This document shows, in pieces, positions 63,520 through 64,000 of a DNA stretch of 64,000 bases (its first letter is position 1; every line of letters starts with the position of its first letter). The DNA is taken from positions 88,986,942 to 89,050,941 of the forward strand of contig OZ018333.1 of assembly GCA_963969495.1 (NCBI GenBank). Reading direction: 5' to 3'. The position numbers and the translations under genes are program-made. This stretch comes from Ceratothoa steindachneri (lineage: Eukaryota > Arthropoda > Malacostraca > Isopoda > Cymothoidae). A model generated the notes under the pieces. The model ran no database searches. It worked only from the letters and a program-made list of their open reading frames with translations, and was not told the DNA's origin.

Positions 63520-63784
63520 CTGGTGGACCTGTTGACTTTTGGCGGAGGCCGGCCTTCTCCCTATTATTTAACCATGTTTTTTGTTGTTTTTTTGTTTTTT
63601 TTGCATTATAGGTCCCACGCTCCTGCTCGCTTCCTTTCCCTTTTTTTTATTTTTGGTGTTGGGTTTGGGTTGTTTTTTGTCTTTTTGAATTTGATTTTAA
63701 AGTAGCCTAGTACTAGGCAGGTTTTTAATCCGACTACTGTTGGCCAAGTAGGCAGTCGCCAGATGAGCTTTTAACAAAAAAAAA
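63520..63784 (+). other. Copy F 3' UTR with terminal hairpin and poly(A)
   Basis: It has T-rich tracts, the near-palindrome AGCCTAGTACTAGGCA (63703-63718; perfect in copy D as AGCCTAGTTCTAGGCT at 41911-41926), then GTCGCCAGATGAGCTTTTAAC and a run of A. The conserved end may be what the RT recognises. Confidence 0.65.
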
Positions 63785-63797
63785 TGCTATGCTTCCC

Positions 63798-64000
63798 ATA
63801 CCTTCTTTAAGTAACCTAGAATGAATGCCATCTGGAAACACTGTACTCAAACATTAGCTTCCTCCCAACACCGACAAATCCCTAAAAAAATCAATAGCAC
63901 ACATATCCAAAGACCAAACATTTTCCTATTCATACATGACATCCCACAACCACTCATTAATCAACACCCATAGTGACACACTGGCTGGCACAAAACTGCA
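63798..64000 (-). pseudogene. LINE-Y-like RT pseudogene, second part
   Basis: Near 63785-63840 the minus strand reads FPDGIHSRLLKEGMGSIAV, a finger block of CR1-like RTs, which continues directly into the part at 57848. It shows that copy F lies within this pseudogene. The rest up to the window end is not readable. Confidence 0.6.

Larger units (their letters stand above)
57861..63784 (+). mobile_element. I-clade LINE copy F, nearly full length
   Basis: TGCTATGCTT(T)CCC stands on both sides (57849-57862 with one extra T, 63785-63797), a target duplication of about 13 bp. Order: 5' UTR (57861-58396), ORF1, endonuclease, RT, RNase H, zinc motif, 3' UTR with poly(A). It is the reference for copies A-E of this family. 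RNase H within ORF2 and the RIW-EG, LTSC-CK blocks in RT place it in the I clade. ORF1 has a large deletion and the ORFs have about six frameshifts. Confidence 0.88.

Overview
The window looks like the repeat-rich genome of an arthropod, probably a crustacean. There are no operons, ribosome-binding sites or dense bacterial genes. The evidence is spliced phase-0 exons, several families of non-LTR retrotransposon (LINE), a Gypsy-type LTR retrotransposon, piggyBac elements, short inverted-repeat elements, tRNA-derived SINEs and a tandem satellite. The species assignment is an inference from these families.

Region 1 (1-19.3 kb) is a stack of LINEs nested in LINEs. A plus-strand reverse transcriptase (RT) pseudogene (LINE-W, about 920-2459) is split by a short inverted-repeat element (MITE-A). 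A minus-strand EN/RT element (LINE-X) runs from about 12.46 kb down to 2.76 kb. It is split by MITE-B, by an unknown 0.9-kb insertion, and by the 3' end of LINE-Y. LINE-Y is itself split by a complete CR1-type element (CR1-A, 4773-about 9326) with an intact ORF1 (SGNH hydrolase) and ORF2 (endonuclease plus RT). A nearly identical second copy (CR1-B, 13137-17051) sits inside an L2-like fragment, which sits inside a plus-strand RT element (LINE-Z) that also carries a MITE with a perfect 8-bp target duplication.

Region 2 (19.3-28.9 kb) holds inverted-repeat elements, a LINE ORF1 with a PHD-like finger cut by a nearly intact piggyBac at TTAA, a four-unit tandem array of about 350 bp with a second LINE-Y copy in it, an L2-like EN/RT pseudogene, and a second piggyBac remnant.

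Region 3 (28.9-34.3 kb) holds two decayed copies, end to end, of an I-clade LINE with RNase H.

Region 4 (35.6-57.1 kb) is the only likely host gene: three phase-0 exons (35628-35690, 35838-35987, 56951-57106) encoding the acidic N-terminus of an unrecognised protein. The 21-kb intron between exons 2 and 3 is almost wholly one I-clade LINE (36320-about 56303). Inside that lie a 13.7-kb Gypsy element (38041-51736, target duplication CTGT) and a solo LTR (54928-56057, target duplication AGGCT). The Gypsy element in turn holds another I-clade LINE (39506-42002, 13-bp target duplication) and a 2.7-kb DNA transposon (about 47191-49883).

Region 5 (57.2-64 kb) holds a LINE-Y pseudogene interrupted by the most complete I-clade LINE (57861-63784).

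Two observations stand out. In both CR1 copies ORF1 ends in a canonical -1 frameshift heptamer (G GGA AAC) directly followed by the UAG stop, and the ORF2 frame is open across it. The Gypsy pol carries an OTU-like domain and a second retropepsin-like domain between RNase H and integrase.
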